Assembly (NCBI GenBank): GCA_040752675.1
Contig: JBFMGF010000050.1
Coordinates: 1-38,992 of the forward strand
Direction of reading: 5' to 3'
Length of the DNA: 38,992 bases
Origin: Acidobacteriota bacterium
GTDB taxonomy: Bacteria > Acidobacteriota > Polarisedimenticolia > JBFMGF01
Part shown: positions 24,084-32,595 of the stretch, piece after piece
How positions within the stretch are numbered: position 1 is the stretch's first letter
Layout of the letters: the number at the start of each line of letters is the position of its first letter
Notes under the pieces: generated by a model
What the model was told of the DNA's origin: nothing
The model's database searches: none
Seen by the model: the letters and a program-made list of their open reading frames with translations, nothing else
Program-made: the position numbers and the translations under genes

Positions 24084-26171
24084 ATGACAAAAGAAGAAAG
24101 AGACAAGCTGATAAAATCAGCCGAGAAGCACCTAAAACGGGGAAATGTCGAGGAAATCCGCACTCTCTATCATAAACTCTCTGGTTCAACACCTCTGGAT
24201 ACGAGCACTATCAATTACCTGGGAGATCTCTGCGCCAGGTTCAATAAGATCGATGAATCCATACTCTTCTTCAGAAAGGTAGCTGAAGAATATGAGAGGA
24301 AAGGCTTTGACCCGCAAGCAGCCGCCATGTGGAAGAAGATCATAAAGTTGAAACCTTCAGATGCGGAGCCTTACTTCCGGCTTGCGGAGCTCTACCAGGG
24401 AAAGAAGCTGACCATTGAAGCCAAACGGAACTATCTCAGCGCGGCAAAAGGCTACATGGACAAAAAAGACTGTAAAAACGCCATATTGGCTTATGGGAAA
24501 CTTCAGCAGCTTGAGCCGGAAAATCTCAAGTTAAGAGAAGAGATAGCCGGTCTTCTTGTGGAGATGGGTGATAGAAAAAGAGCGGCGGAAGAGTTTCTGG
24601 GCATCGCTTCGGCTTCGGAGAGTAGCGGGAACATGGAAGAAGCCCTCAAGTTTTTCAGGAGGGTCGTATCCCTCGATTCCTCGTGCCTTGCAGAGGTCGG
24701 GAAGTTCATTCAGAGGGTATTCTCCAGGGGGATGAAACAGGAAGCTATTCTATTTGCGGAGGACCTTTACCTCAGCATGCCTGCATCGGGAGAGAATGCG
24801 GCTCTCCTTGCCTCTCTCTTTATGGAATTGAAGAATTATTCGGATGCAAGGAAAATCCTGAACAAGGCTCTGGAAGGAAATCCATCCTCTTCATATCTAA
24901 TAAAGATGGCTCTGGGAAAGCTACTTCAGTTTGAAGGAGAGATAGATAAGAGCTTTGAGTATTACAATCAGGCTGCGGATGACCTAATCCATGAAGGGAA
25001 GTATCAAGAGGCTTCCCGTGCCATGGGCGAGTTTCTCAAAGACGCACCGGAGAATATCAGAGGGCTAGAGAAGCAGCTGGAGGTCACAAAGCTTACCAAT
25101 AACAAGGAAGAGATGGCTCATTGCTACAGGAGCCTCGAAAAAGCCTATCAAAAACAGGGAATGTCTGACCAGGCATCGTGGGCGAGAGCGGAGATTGAGA
25201 AAATGCCGCACGTCATTCCTGTCTTCAGGGAAGCTGGTCGGGAGTTGATATCGGAAAAGACTTTGAAAGGGGAGGAACTTGTCGGTCCGCTCAAGAAGGA
25301 AGAATACATCGACGAGCAGATGGCAATCGCTAATGCCTATCGAAAACACGGGATGAAAGAGAAGTCCGTGAATTACATGGACAGGCTTTCCGAAAAATAC
25401 CCGGAAGAGGAAGAGGTCCTGGAGGAACTTATCCACACGCTTTGCGATGCAGGGGAAAAAGAAAAAGCTTCGAAAAGGGCGGTTGAACTAGCCGCGCTAT
25501 ACGAGAGAGGCGGGAAGACGGCTAAAGCCATCGCCATCCTGGGTAAAGCTTTTGGTCTGTCCACTGATCGAAAGGCCATTTTAGAAAGGATAGAAACACT
25601 GGGCGGAGGAAAGGTCATCGATATATTCCAGCAGCGGGGAGGAATTGCAGAAGAGGTTCAAATGGCGCCCGCAACAGACGATGAAATAGAGATCAAGATC
25701 GAGGAAGAGGCGGAAGAAGCCGAAAGAATCACAACAATTGATGAGACCCTGAAGGTTTTCAAGGAAAAAGTAAAGCAGGATGTTGGCGAGGATGATTTCA
25801 AAACCCATTACGATCTGGCGGTTGCCTACAAGGAGATGGAGTTATACGATGAGGCCATCAACGAATTTTTGCACGCCCGTCAGGATGAAGGATATTTTGT
25901 TGATGGAAGCCTCATGATCTCGCTCTGCCAGATGAGCAAGGGAGAGATGGATCAAGCTAGAAAGACTTTAGAAGAAAGCATAATGCAAGTGGCCAATACG
26001 AAGAAGACCCTGTGGTTGAAATACGAGCTTGCCGGGCTCTATGAGAAAGAGGGCAAGTTGAAACAAGCCTATGACCTCTTTCAGGAGATCCTGGATGCTG
26101 ATCCCACATTCAAGGATGCAGAAGCTAGGGCAGATAAACTTTCGGAGATGATGAAAGAATCCTCTTCCTAA
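24084..26171 (+). CDS. Large TPR-repeat protein, function unknown
   Basis: This is a 695-residue protein with no signal peptide, so probably cytoplasmic. TPR or TPR-like helix pairs fill residues ~1-470, for example GDLCARFNKIDESILFFRKVA, RLAELYQGKKLTIEAKRNYL and LAALYERGGKTAKAIAIL. An acidic linker (~525-555, EIEIKIEEEAEEAE) follows. A second TPR group (~570-690) starts DFKTHYDLAVAYKEMELYDEAINEF. This C-terminal signature recurs in TPR scaffolds of motile delta-proteobacteria and Acidobacteriota, some tied to type IV pili, but no pilus gene is near. It lies 119 bases after rnhB and 53 before the next gene. I cannot assign a function. Confidence 0.82.
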   Translation: MTKEERDKLIKSAEKHLKRGNVEEIRTLYHKLSGSTPLDTSTINYLGDLCARFNKIDESILFFRKVAEEYERKGFDPQAAAMWKKIIKLKPSDAEPYFRLAELYQGKKLTIEAKRNYLSAAKGYMDKKDCKNAILAYGKLQQLEPENLKLREEIAGLLVEMGDRKRAAEEFLGIASASESSGNMEEALKFFRRVVSLDSSCLAEVGKFIQRVFSRGMKQEAILFAEDLYLSMPASGENAALLASLFMELKNYSDARKILNKALEGNPSSSYLIKMALGKLLQFEGEIDKSFEYYNQAADDLIHEGKYQEASRAMGEFLKDAPENIRGLEKQLEVTKLTNNKEEMAHCYRSLEKAYQKQGMSDQASWARAEIEKMPHVIPVFREAGRELISEKTLKGEELVGPLKKEEYIDEQMAIANAYRKHGMKEKSVNYMDRLSEKYPEEEEVLEELIHTLCDAGEKEKASKRAVELAALYERGGKTAKAIAILGKAFGLSTDRKAILERIETLGGGKVIDIFQQRGGIAEEVQMAPATDDEIEIKIEEEAEEAERITTIDETLKVFKEKVKQDVGEDDFKTHYDLAVAYKEMELYDEAINEFLHARQDEGYFVDGSLMISLCQMSKGEMDQARKTLEESIMQVANTKKTLWLKYELAGLYEKEGKLKQAYDLFQEILDADPTFKDAEARADKLSEMMKESSS

Positions 26172-26224
26172 TTCACGCAACTTAGAAGCTCTTTATTTAA
26201 ATCTTTGCGCTGATGGAGATGTCC

Positions 26225-26746
26225 ATGAAAAAGGTCCTCATCGTCGTGGATATGCTGAATGGATTTCTGAAACCGGGAGCGTTTCTCTATTGCGGGGATG
26301 ATTCGAGACGGATCATTCCCTTCGTCAGGGAAATGGTCCAGCAATACAGCGATGCTGGGAATCCGGTCATCTTTCTGGCCGACAACCACAATCCTGGTGA
26401 TCCTGAATTTACCGTCTATCCTCCCCATTGCCTGAAGGGGACCGAAGAGGCATGTGTCATCGATGAGTTGAAGGATCTGGCACGGAAGGAGATCCTCATT
26501 CCAAAGACCAGGTTCAGCGGATTTTACGGAACAGATCTCGATAAGATCCTTGAAGAGATCAAGCCGGAACTAGTTGAGGTAGTTGGTGTCTGCACAAACA
26601 TCTGTGTGCTTTACACGGTGGAAGGATTGAGAAACAGGGATTACAGGGTGAAGGTCCACCGGAAAGGAGTGGCCTCCTTCGATGAGGAAGCAGCAGAATT
26701 CGCACTGAGGCAGATGCAAACCGTACTTGGAGCTGAAATAGTTTAA
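26225..26746 (+). CDS. Isochorismatase-family hydrolase, probable nicotinamidase
   Basis: This is a 173-residue cysteine hydrolase. The triad of the family is visible: Asp in KKVLIVVDMLNGF, Lys in ILIPKTRFSGF, and the nucleophile Cys in VVGVCTNICVLYTVEGL. A His-containing metal-site segment, DNHNPGDPEF, with a later PPHCLKGTEE, resembles the D-x-H and PxHC motifs of nicotinamidases. The neighbour is nicotinate phosphoribosyltransferase, which would use its product; together these favour nicotinamidase (PncA type). ATG 26225 is chosen because GGAG ends six bases before it. ATG 26213 and 26219 are in frame but overlap that site. Confidence 0.85.
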   Translation: MKKVLIVVDMLNGFLKPGAFLYCGDDSRRIIPFVREMVQQYSDAGNPVIFLADNHNPGDPEFTVYPPHCLKGTEEACVIDELKDLARKEILIPKTRFSGFYGTDLDKILEEIKPELVEVVGVCTNICVLYTVEGLRNRDYRVKVHRKGVASFDEEAAEFALRQMQTVLGAEIV

Positions 26747-26759
26747 GGAGCAAGGAAGC

Positions 26760-28082
26760 ATGAGCATATCGGATGGCACAAGGCTTGATCCATCCATTTT
26801 CAGGATAGATGCGAGCAGGATGAGAAAGGGGTGGTACAGCGACCACTATTTCAACAACATCGTCCTGATCCTTTCCGAACTCGTCAGGCGGGAATACCGA
26901 TTCCGGGGAGAGAGCCAGATTCTGAGAGAAAGGGATTTCGATTTGAGTCGCATCGATACGGGAAATATCGAGGTGGAAATGCAGTACTTCACGAAGCGGG
27001 AGCCTTTTTCCATCGTTGCAGGGACTGACAATGCAATAGCCATCCTGAAGGAGTGCACTGGCTATTTTGATGAGCATGGAGAATTCGTCAATACCTTCAA
27101 GGACCTTGAAGTTGAAGCCGTTCAGGATGGAGCGAAGCTCCTTCCCTGGCTTCCCGCTATGAGGATCAGGGGAAGGTACAGGGACTTTGCCATCCTTGAG
27201 ACTCCCACTCTCGGCGCCATAGCACGAAGAACGAGAATCGCCACCAATGTCTATACTACAGTCAAGGCGGCCAATGGGAAACCGGTTCTCTTCTTTCCAG
27301 CCCGCTTCGACATCCATGAAGCCCAGGCGGGGGACGGATACGCGTATCGGATTGCAATCGAGAGGTACAATATGGAGGAGAAGAAGAAGGTGCAGCCTTT
27401 CATCTCCACGGCTGCACAGGGTGACTGGTGGGGGGAGAAGGGGGGAGGAACCACTGCTCATGCCTTTATCCTCTGCTTCCTCGGAGACACGGGCGAGGCG
27501 ATGATGGCTTTCTCCGAAGCGCTTCACCCTGACGTGAAGAGGATCGCTCTGGTTGATACCAACAACGACAACGTCGGCGATTCAAAAAAGACGGCCATAA
27601 AGATGTTCCAGAAGTATATCACTCTGAAGGAAGAGGGAAGGAGAGAGGAGGCGAAAAAATACATCCTCTACGGCGTTAGGGCCGATACGGCTTCCAATAT
27701 TCGCGATGTAAGCGTTGAGCCATCAGGGAACCCGGCTCTCGACTTCGGGGTGAATCCACGCCTCATTAACAAGATGAGAGGTGCCCTCGATGAGCTTCAT
27801 GCCGATCCCGCTATTAAGCCCGGGTGGAAAGAGGAAGCAAAGAGATATTTCCGGAGCATAAAGATCGTTGCAAGCGGCGGCTTTACTCCCGAGAAGATCT
27901 CTCTCTTTGAAAGTTTGCGGGTTCCGGTAGACATTTACGGTGTAGGGTCCTACTTGATGCGCGGAGAGAATAATGACTTTACAGCAGATGTTGTCATGGT
28001 GAGGATCAATGGGAAATGGTGCCAGATGGCCAAGGTCGGCAGGCAGAGACTCGAGAATCCAGATCTTGAGCGGGTAGAGTGA
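26760..28082 (+). CDS. pncB: Nicotinate phosphoribosyltransferase
   Basis: This is a 440-residue enzyme that converts nicotinate and PRPP to nicotinate mononucleotide for NAD salvage. Visible family segments are the N-terminal MRKGWYSDHYFNNIVLIL, the FTKREPFSIVAGTDNAIAIL region, LETPTLGAIARRTRIATN, and GGGTTAHAFILCFLGDTGEAM with the conserved His. The C-terminal phosphate-binding barrel has IALVDTNNDN, IKIVASGGFTPEKI and YGVGSYLMRG. It follows the isochorismatase-family gene by 13 bases (AGGAGCAAGG upstream of the ATG) and precedes a NUDIX gene by 35. Confidence 0.92.
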   Translation: MSISDGTRLDPSIFRIDASRMRKGWYSDHYFNNIVLILSELVRREYRFRGESQILRERDFDLSRIDTGNIEVEMQYFTKREPFSIVAGTDNAIAILKECTGYFDEHGEFVNTFKDLEVEAVQDGAKLLPWLPAMRIRGRYRDFAILETPTLGAIARRTRIATNVYTTVKAANGKPVLFFPARFDIHEAQAGDGYAYRIAIERYNMEEKKKVQPFISTAAQGDWWGEKGGGTTAHAFILCFLGDTGEAMMAFSEALHPDVKRIALVDTNNDNVGDSKKTAIKMFQKYITLKEEGRREEAKKYILYGVRADTASNIRDVSVEPSGNPALDFGVNPRLINKMRGALDELHADPAIKPGWKEEAKRYFRSIKIVASGGFTPEKISLFESLRVPVDIYGVGSYLMRGENNDFTADVVMVRINGKWCQMAKVGRQRLENPDLERVE

Positions 28083-28117
28083 CGATGGAAAGAGAGACGG
28101 AATAGAGAGATGAAGGT

Positions 28118-28798
28118 ATGGATAAGCATCGTATCGAGAAGAAGAAAAGAGTGAAGGGGATCGAAGTAATCGGAAGAGATGTATTCAATGAAGATGGGTT
28201 CCTGCGCCTTGAGAAGATGACCCTGAAGAATATCTATGAGGATGGCACATCATCGAGGAGTTATAAAACCGAGATGGTTCACCGGAGAGGGATTGATAGC
28301 GTGGCCATCATCCCCTATTTCTTCGATGAGGAAGGCAGACTCAACATCTTCTTGAAGAGAGGAATAAGGCCTGCCGTCTATTTCAGGAAGAACCTTCCCC
28401 TGGCTATCCCAGACTCATCCGATAACCTCTACATTTACGAAGCCATTGCGGGAAGCTTGGAGGAAGAGGACAGGGATGAACAGTCTGTGGCGGAAAGAGC
28501 GAGTAAAGAAATCTTCGAGGAGCTTGGATTCCGCGTGAAGGTCGAGGATATCGAGGATCTTGGCGGAGGCTTTTATCCATCCCACGGCCAATCATCGGAA
28601 AAGATCCATCTCAGGGCGATCAGCGTTCGGCCTGAGGAGAAACTGGAAGCATCTGGCGATGGCTCTGTAAGCGAACAGGACTCGAGGACTGAGGTCATCG
28701 ACGCGAAGAAGATACTGGAGATGTGTTCCCGGGGGGAGATCGAAGACCCCAAGATTGAGATCGGCGTTTCCCGCCTCTGCAAGAAGCTCCAATACTGA
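28118..28798 (+). CDS. NUDIX hydrolase
   Basis: This is a 226-residue NUDIX protein. An N-terminal beta-region (~1-60) with LRLEKMTLKNIYEDGT and RGIDSVAIIPYF resembles ADP-sugar/NADH pyrophosphatase entry strands. The Nudix box lies at ~112-138: it starts AGSLEEEDRDEQ and ends KEIFEELGF. Compared with the usual G-x5-E-x7-REUxEExGU, the loop after the first Gly is about four residues longer and the Arg is Lys. The three metal-binding Glu of EUxEE are kept. Position in the NAD-salvage trio suggests an NAD-derived or ADP-ribose-type substrate (inference). ATG 28118 has ATGAAGGT upstream, a modest site. Confidence 0.85.
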   Translation: MDKHRIEKKKRVKGIEVIGRDVFNEDGFLRLEKMTLKNIYEDGTSSRSYKTEMVHRRGIDSVAIIPYFFDEEGRLNIFLKRGIRPAVYFRKNLPLAIPDSSDNLYIYEAIAGSLEEEDRDEQSVAERASKEIFEELGFRVKVEDIEDLGGGFYPSHGQSSEKIHLRAISVRPEEKLEASGDGSVSEQDSRTEVIDAKKILEMCSRGEIEDPKIEIGVSRLCKKLQY

Positions 28799-28918
28799 TA
28801 CCCCTTTGTTAATTGATGAGTAACGCCACAGTTATCTGACGAGTTTCATTGCCTTTTTGGAATCTTTCCCTCCCCCTGCAACCAAAACTGAGGCGTGACA
28901 TCAATAACGCAGTAATTC

Positions 28919-28948
28919 TTGACAGCAAATGGAGCTATTTGTTAACAT
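28919..28948 (+). promoter_or_regulatory. Probable promoter of the aldehyde dehydrogenase operon
   Basis: A perfect TTGACA (28919-28924) and TAACAT (28943-28948, 4/6) are separated by 18 bases, about 80 bases before the ATG at 29030. The rest of the 231-base gap shows no clear terminator for the upstream operon. Confidence 0.4.
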
Positions 28949-29029
28949 TTCAAGTCAAACTAATCAGGAAATTAGAAGTCTTTCAGATATTGGTGGCTGA
29001 GTTGATAAATACAGCTAATAGGAGAAGTT

Positions 29030-30532
29030 ATGCCAGAGAAAGTTTATCTGAATTTCATCAACGGGGAATGGGTCAAATCCAGAACGGGGGAGCTCTTCGA
29101 GAACAGAAATCCTGCCAATCAGGATGACCTGATAGGGCTCTTTCAAAAGTCCGGTCCCGAGGATGTGAATGATGCTGTCTCCGCTGCGAAGGAAGCCTTC
29201 AAAAAGTGGAGGCTCTATCCGGCGCCGAGGAGAGCGGAGATCATCTTCAGGCTGGGCGAATCGCTCATCAGGAAGAAGGAAGAGTTTGCAAGAGAGATGA
29301 CGAGAGAGATGGGAAAGATCCTGAAAGAGACGAGAGGCGATGTTCAGGAGGCGATTGATACATCTTTCCTTCTTGCAGGAGAGGGAAGGAGGATGTTCGG
29401 CCAGACCGTCCCTTCCGAGATGCCAAACAAGTTTGCAATGTCCATAAGGATACCTGTCGGTGTATGTGCCCTCATCACGCCCTGGAACTTTCCGATGGCC
29501 ATCCCATCGTGGAAATTGATCCCGGCCCTCGTCTGCGGGAACACCGTCGTCATCAAACCGGCAACCGATACGCCTCTGTCCGCCTACAACCTTGTCAAGA
29601 CGTGTGAGGATGTGGGAATCCCCGGAGGAGTCGTTAACTTTGTCACGGGATCTGGAAGCAAGGTAGGAACCCCACTGACGAAGCATGGTGATGTGAAGCT
29701 CGTTTCGTTCACCGGTTCCACGGATGTCGGCCGGAATGTCAGCAGAGCCTGCGCGGAGGATTTCCGGCACTGCTCGCTCGAGATGGGGGGAAAGAATGCC
29801 ATCATCATCATGGATGACGCTATCATTGAGAATGCCGTAGAGGGAAGCCTCTGGGGCGCTTTTGGAACTACCGGTCAGAGATGCACGGCTTCCAGCCGCC
29901 TCATTGTCCACAAGAAAGTCTACAAAAGATTCACAGGGATGCTCGTCGAGAGGGCGAAGGCTCTTAAGGTGGGTAACGGGCTGGATGAATCGTCGGAAAT
30001 GGGGCCCTGCATTAACGCTGGCCAGCGTGAGAAGGTTATGGAATATGTAGAAATCGGAAAGAAGGAGGGGGCAAAGCTGCTCTGCGGCGGGAATATCCTG
30101 AAAGGGAAGGATTATGACAGAGGTTTCTTCTTCGAGCCGACCATATTCGGAGATGCCGAATCCAAAATGAGGATCGGCCAGGAGGAGATCTTCGGTCCCG
30201 TCGTCTCAATAATCCCCTGCAACAGCTTAGAGCAGGCGATCGATATCGCCAATGACACGGTGTACGGTCTTTCTTCCTCAATCTACACGCAGGACGTGAA
30301 TGGAGCCTTCACGGCCATGAGGGACCTCTACACCGGCATCTTTTACGTCAATGCTCCAACCATCGGCGCCGAGGTCCAGCTTCCGTTTGGCGGGACCAAC
30401 CAGACTGGAAACGGACACAGGGAGGCAGGATCGGTCGTTCTCGAGACATTCTGCGAGTGGAAGTCAATCTATATCGATTTCAGCGGCAAGCTCCAGAAAG
30501 CGCAGATTGATGACGTGAAGAAAATTGAATAA
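29030..30532 (+). CDS. NAD(P)-dependent aldehyde dehydrogenase
   Basis: This is a 500-residue ALDH of full length. Catalytic elements are PWNFP (Asn153), LEMGGKN (Glu251) and [10 protein letters not shown] (Cys285). Also seen are TGSTDVG in the Rossmann region and IFGPVVSI with the later [16 protein letters not shown]. The [16 protein letters not shown] context is like the semialdehyde dehydrogenases of amino-acid catabolism (alpha-ketoglutarate semialdehyde or aminoadipate semialdehyde type). Substrate cannot be fixed from sequence alone. TAGGAGAAG precedes the ATG. Alanine dehydrogenase follows 33 bases later, so a role in amino-acid oxidation is likely. Confidence 0.9.
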   Translation: MPEKVYLNFINGEWVKSRTGELFENRNPANQDDLIGLFQKSGPEDVNDAVSAAKEAFKKWRLYPAPRRAEIIFRLGESLIRKKEEFAREMTREMGKILKETRGDVQEAIDTSFLLAGEGRRMFGQTVPSEMPNKFAMSIRIPVGVCALITPWNFPMAIPSWKLIPALVCGNTVVIKPATDTPLSAYNLVKTCEDVGIPGGVVNFVTGSGSKVGTPLTKHGDVKLVSFTGSTDVGRNVSRACAEDFRHCSLEMGGKNAIIIMDDAIIENAVEGSLWGAFGTTGQRCTASSRLIVHKKVYKRFTGMLVERAKALKVGNGLDESSEMGPCINAGQREKVMEYVEIGKKEGAKLLCGGNILKGKDYDRGFFFEPTIFGDAESKMRIGQEEIFGPVVSIIPCNSLEQAIDIANDTVYGLSSSIYTQDVNGAFTAMRDLYTGIFYVNAPTIGAEVQLPFGGTNQTGNGHREAGSVVLETFCEWKSIYIDFSGKLQKAQIDDVKKIE

Positions 30533-30565
30533 ACGTAAAACGAATCGATTCAGGAAAGGTGAACT

Positions 30566-31678
30566 ATGATCATAGGAGTACCGAAGGAAATAAAGGACAA
30601 TGAGTACAGAGTCAGCGTCGTCCCCGCTGGCGTGAAGATTCTGACAGAGGCGGGACACAAGGTCATCGTCCAGAGAGGTGCCGGACTTGGAAGCGCCATT
30701 GAGGACGAGGAATACGTCCAGGCAGGAGCAGAGATCGAGGAATCCGCGGATGCCCTCTTTAAGAAGAGTGATTTGATCATCAAGGTTAAGGAACCGCTCA
30801 ATGAGGAATATCATCGGTTCAAGGAAAATCAGCTACTCTTCACATACCTGCATCTGGCACCTGTTCCTGACCTGACTAAATTCCTCCTCGATAGGAAGAT
30901 CGTAGGAATCGCATATGAGACCATAGAAGCGGAGGATGGCTCGCTTCCCCTTCTCACGCCGATGAGCGAAGTGGCTGGAAGGATGTCGGTCCAGGTAGGG
31001 GCGCACTATCTGGAAAAGATCAGGGGAGGCATCGGGGTTCTCCTCGGTGGAGTCCCGGGAGTCCCGCCGGCAGAGGTCGTCATAATAGGCGGTGGCACGG
31101 TCGGCATCAACGCCGCAAAGATGGCGCTTGGACTGGGAGCCAGGGTAACCATCCTGGAATTATCCGCGCAAAGAATGCGGTACCTTGATGATGTCTTCGG
31201 AGGAAGAGTCGCGACCCTGATGTCCAATAGCTATTACATCTCAGATTCGGTCAAGAAAGCAGACCTCCTGATTGGAGCCGTTCTCATCCATGGTGCTTCT
31301 GCGCCAAAACTCGTCACGAGAAAGATGATCTCCACCATGAAGAAGGGCTCGGTCATTGTGGATGTCGCCGTGGATCAGGGAGGATGCATCGAAACGACCA
31401 GGCCGACCAAGCATAGCGACCCTGTTTATTTCGTAGATGGGGTTCTGCACTACGGTGTGGCAAACATGCCCGGAGCCGTACCAAGGACATCGACATTTGC
31501 TCTGACAAACGTCACCATTCCATACGCTCTTATGATAGCGAACATGGGTTTCAAGAGAGCCGTAGTTAAGGATAAAGGCTTGAAGCTTGGCGTCAACACA
31601 TATGACGGCAAAGTGACTCACCGGGGAGTCGCGGAATCTCAGAACCTTCCATATCACGATCTCGGGAATCTTCTCTAA
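30566..31678 (+). CDS. ald: Alanine dehydrogenase
   Basis: This is a 370-residue NAD-dependent alanine dehydrogenase (L-alanine to pyruvate and ammonia). The start [20 protein letters not shown] has the pyruvate-site Arg. [10 protein letters not shown] holds the catalytic Lys region and [12 protein letters not shown] the conserved His. [20 protein letters not shown] is the Rossmann motif, and [21 protein letters not shown] is the alanine-dehydrogenase signature. Normal length. CAGGAAAGGTG precedes the ATG. The stop directly abuts the GTG of the next gene. Confidence 0.95.
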   Translation: MIIGVPKEIKDNEYRVSVVPAGVKILTEAGHKVIVQRGAGLGSAIEDEEYVQAGAEIEESADALFKKSDLIIKVKEPLNEEYHRFKENQLLFTYLHLAPVPDLTKFLLDRKIVGIAYETIEAEDGSLPLLTPMSEVAGRMSVQVGAHYLEKIRGGIGVLLGGVPGVPPAEVVIIGGGTVGINAAKMALGLGARVTILELSAQRMRYLDDVFGGRVATLMSNSYYISDSVKKADLLIGAVLIHGASAPKLVTRKMISTMKKGSVIVDVAVDQGGCIETTRPTKHSDPVYFVDGVLHYGVANMPGAVPRTSTFALTNVTIPYALMIANMGFKRAVVKDKGLKLGVNTYDGKVTHRGVAESQNLPYHDLGNLL

Positions 31679-32494
31679 GTGAACGTAGAGAAAGATCTTA
31701 AGGTTTGGCGCTTATTGATAGATCCTTCTCTCGATGGATCGAGGAACATGGCCATCGACGAAGCTCTTCTCGATACCTGTGCTTCGAGAGGAAGAGAATC
31801 CTGTTTTCCGGTGCTGAGATTCTATCAATGGAAGACTCCAACGATTTCAATCGGATACAACCAGAAGGTTGAAGAATCGGTCGATCCGGAGTTCTGCAGG
31901 AGGATGGGGATAGAGGTAACGCGGAGGCCAACCGGTGGAAAAGCCGTCCTCCATGATCGGGAACTGACTTATAGCATCACGGCAGATTGTTCCGATCATC
32001 CTTTCACTAGTTCCGTAGCGGAAAATTACATAATCATATCTGAAGCCATTATAGAGGGGCTTAGAGTATTAGGCATTGATGCCATTATCGCCGACGCGGG
32101 GATTCCAGCTTATGATCCATTCTCCAGGGAGCACTGTTTCAGCAGACTATCTCGATACGAAATCTCTTACAGGCAACTCAAGATTGTCGGTTCGGCTCAG
32201 AGAAGGAGGAAGAAAGCATTCCTTCAGCACGGCTCTTTGTTACTCGATATGGACAGAGTGCTGCTTGCCGGGGCATTGAGATCGGAAGGGATTCAGCAAG
32301 CAGGATCTCAATTTGTGACGATAAGCGAAGCGGCGGAAAGAGAGGTGAGCTTTGATGAGCTCGCCGAAACGCTGGCGAAAAGCTTCCAGAAAACGTTTGG
32401 AGTTTCTTTACTGAGGGGATCTCTATCGCAGAAGGAAAGAAACCTTGCGGAGGAGCTGCTGATTCGCAAGTATATAACCGCTGCGGGCGGATGA
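31679..32494 (+). CDS. lipM: LipM-type octanoyltransferase (lipoate/biotin ligase fold)
   Basis: This is a 271-residue member of the LplA/LipB/BirA fold. Substrate-pocket motifs are GYNQKVEESVDPEFC, VTRRPTGGKAVLHDRELTYSI and KIVGSAQRRRKKAFLQHGSLLLD, with Lys168. A conserved HCFSRLSRYEI places Cys153 where Bacillus LipM has its catalytic Cys150, which marks an octanoyl-ACP:protein octanoyltransferase rather than an ATP-dependent ligase. Its product is needed by lipoyl enzymes such as GcvH and 2-oxoacid dehydrogenases, which fits the amino-acid catabolism genes upstream. The start is GTG 31679, immediately after the ald stop; no separate ribosome site is needed if coupled. Confidence 0.82.
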   Translation: MNVEKDLKVWRLLIDPSLDGSRNMAIDEALLDTCASRGRESCFPVLRFYQWKTPTISIGYNQKVEESVDPEFCRRMGIEVTRRPTGGKAVLHDRELTYSITADCSDHPFTSSVAENYIIISEAIIEGLRVLGIDAIIADAGIPAYDPFSREHCFSRLSRYEISYRQLKIVGSAQRRRKKAFLQHGSLLLDMDRVLLAGALRSEGIQQAGSQFVTISEAAEREVSFDELAETLAKSFQKTFGVSLLRGSLSQKERNLAEELLIRKYITAAGG

Positions 32495-32595
32495 CGGCGC
32501 TTTGCCTCAGCCACCCGCCGATATTTCTTTAGAACTGTCATCCTTTCATCTTGCAGGGTTGCAGGTTTCCCTTTCTAACACCTAAGATGAGTTGT

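Noticed and set aside
26559-27527. 322-codon open frame on the minus strand opposite the isochorismatase-family gene and pncB
   Set aside because: It mirrors two well-supported genes; no motif and no ribosome site.
28799-29029. Small gene in the 231-base gap before the aldehyde dehydrogenase
   Set aside because: A plus-strand frame exists from 28849 but runs into the dehydrogenase in the wrong phase, lacks a ribosome site and has A/T-rich intergenic composition.
29015-29911. 298-codon open frame on the minus strand opposite the aldehyde dehydrogenase
   Set aside because: Shadow of a catalytic enzyme with all key residues intact on the plus strand.
32495-32595. Bidirectional terminator between lipM and the PBP gene
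   Set aside because: Only five-base stems (for example CCTAA/TTAGG) with long loops and no T-run on either strand.
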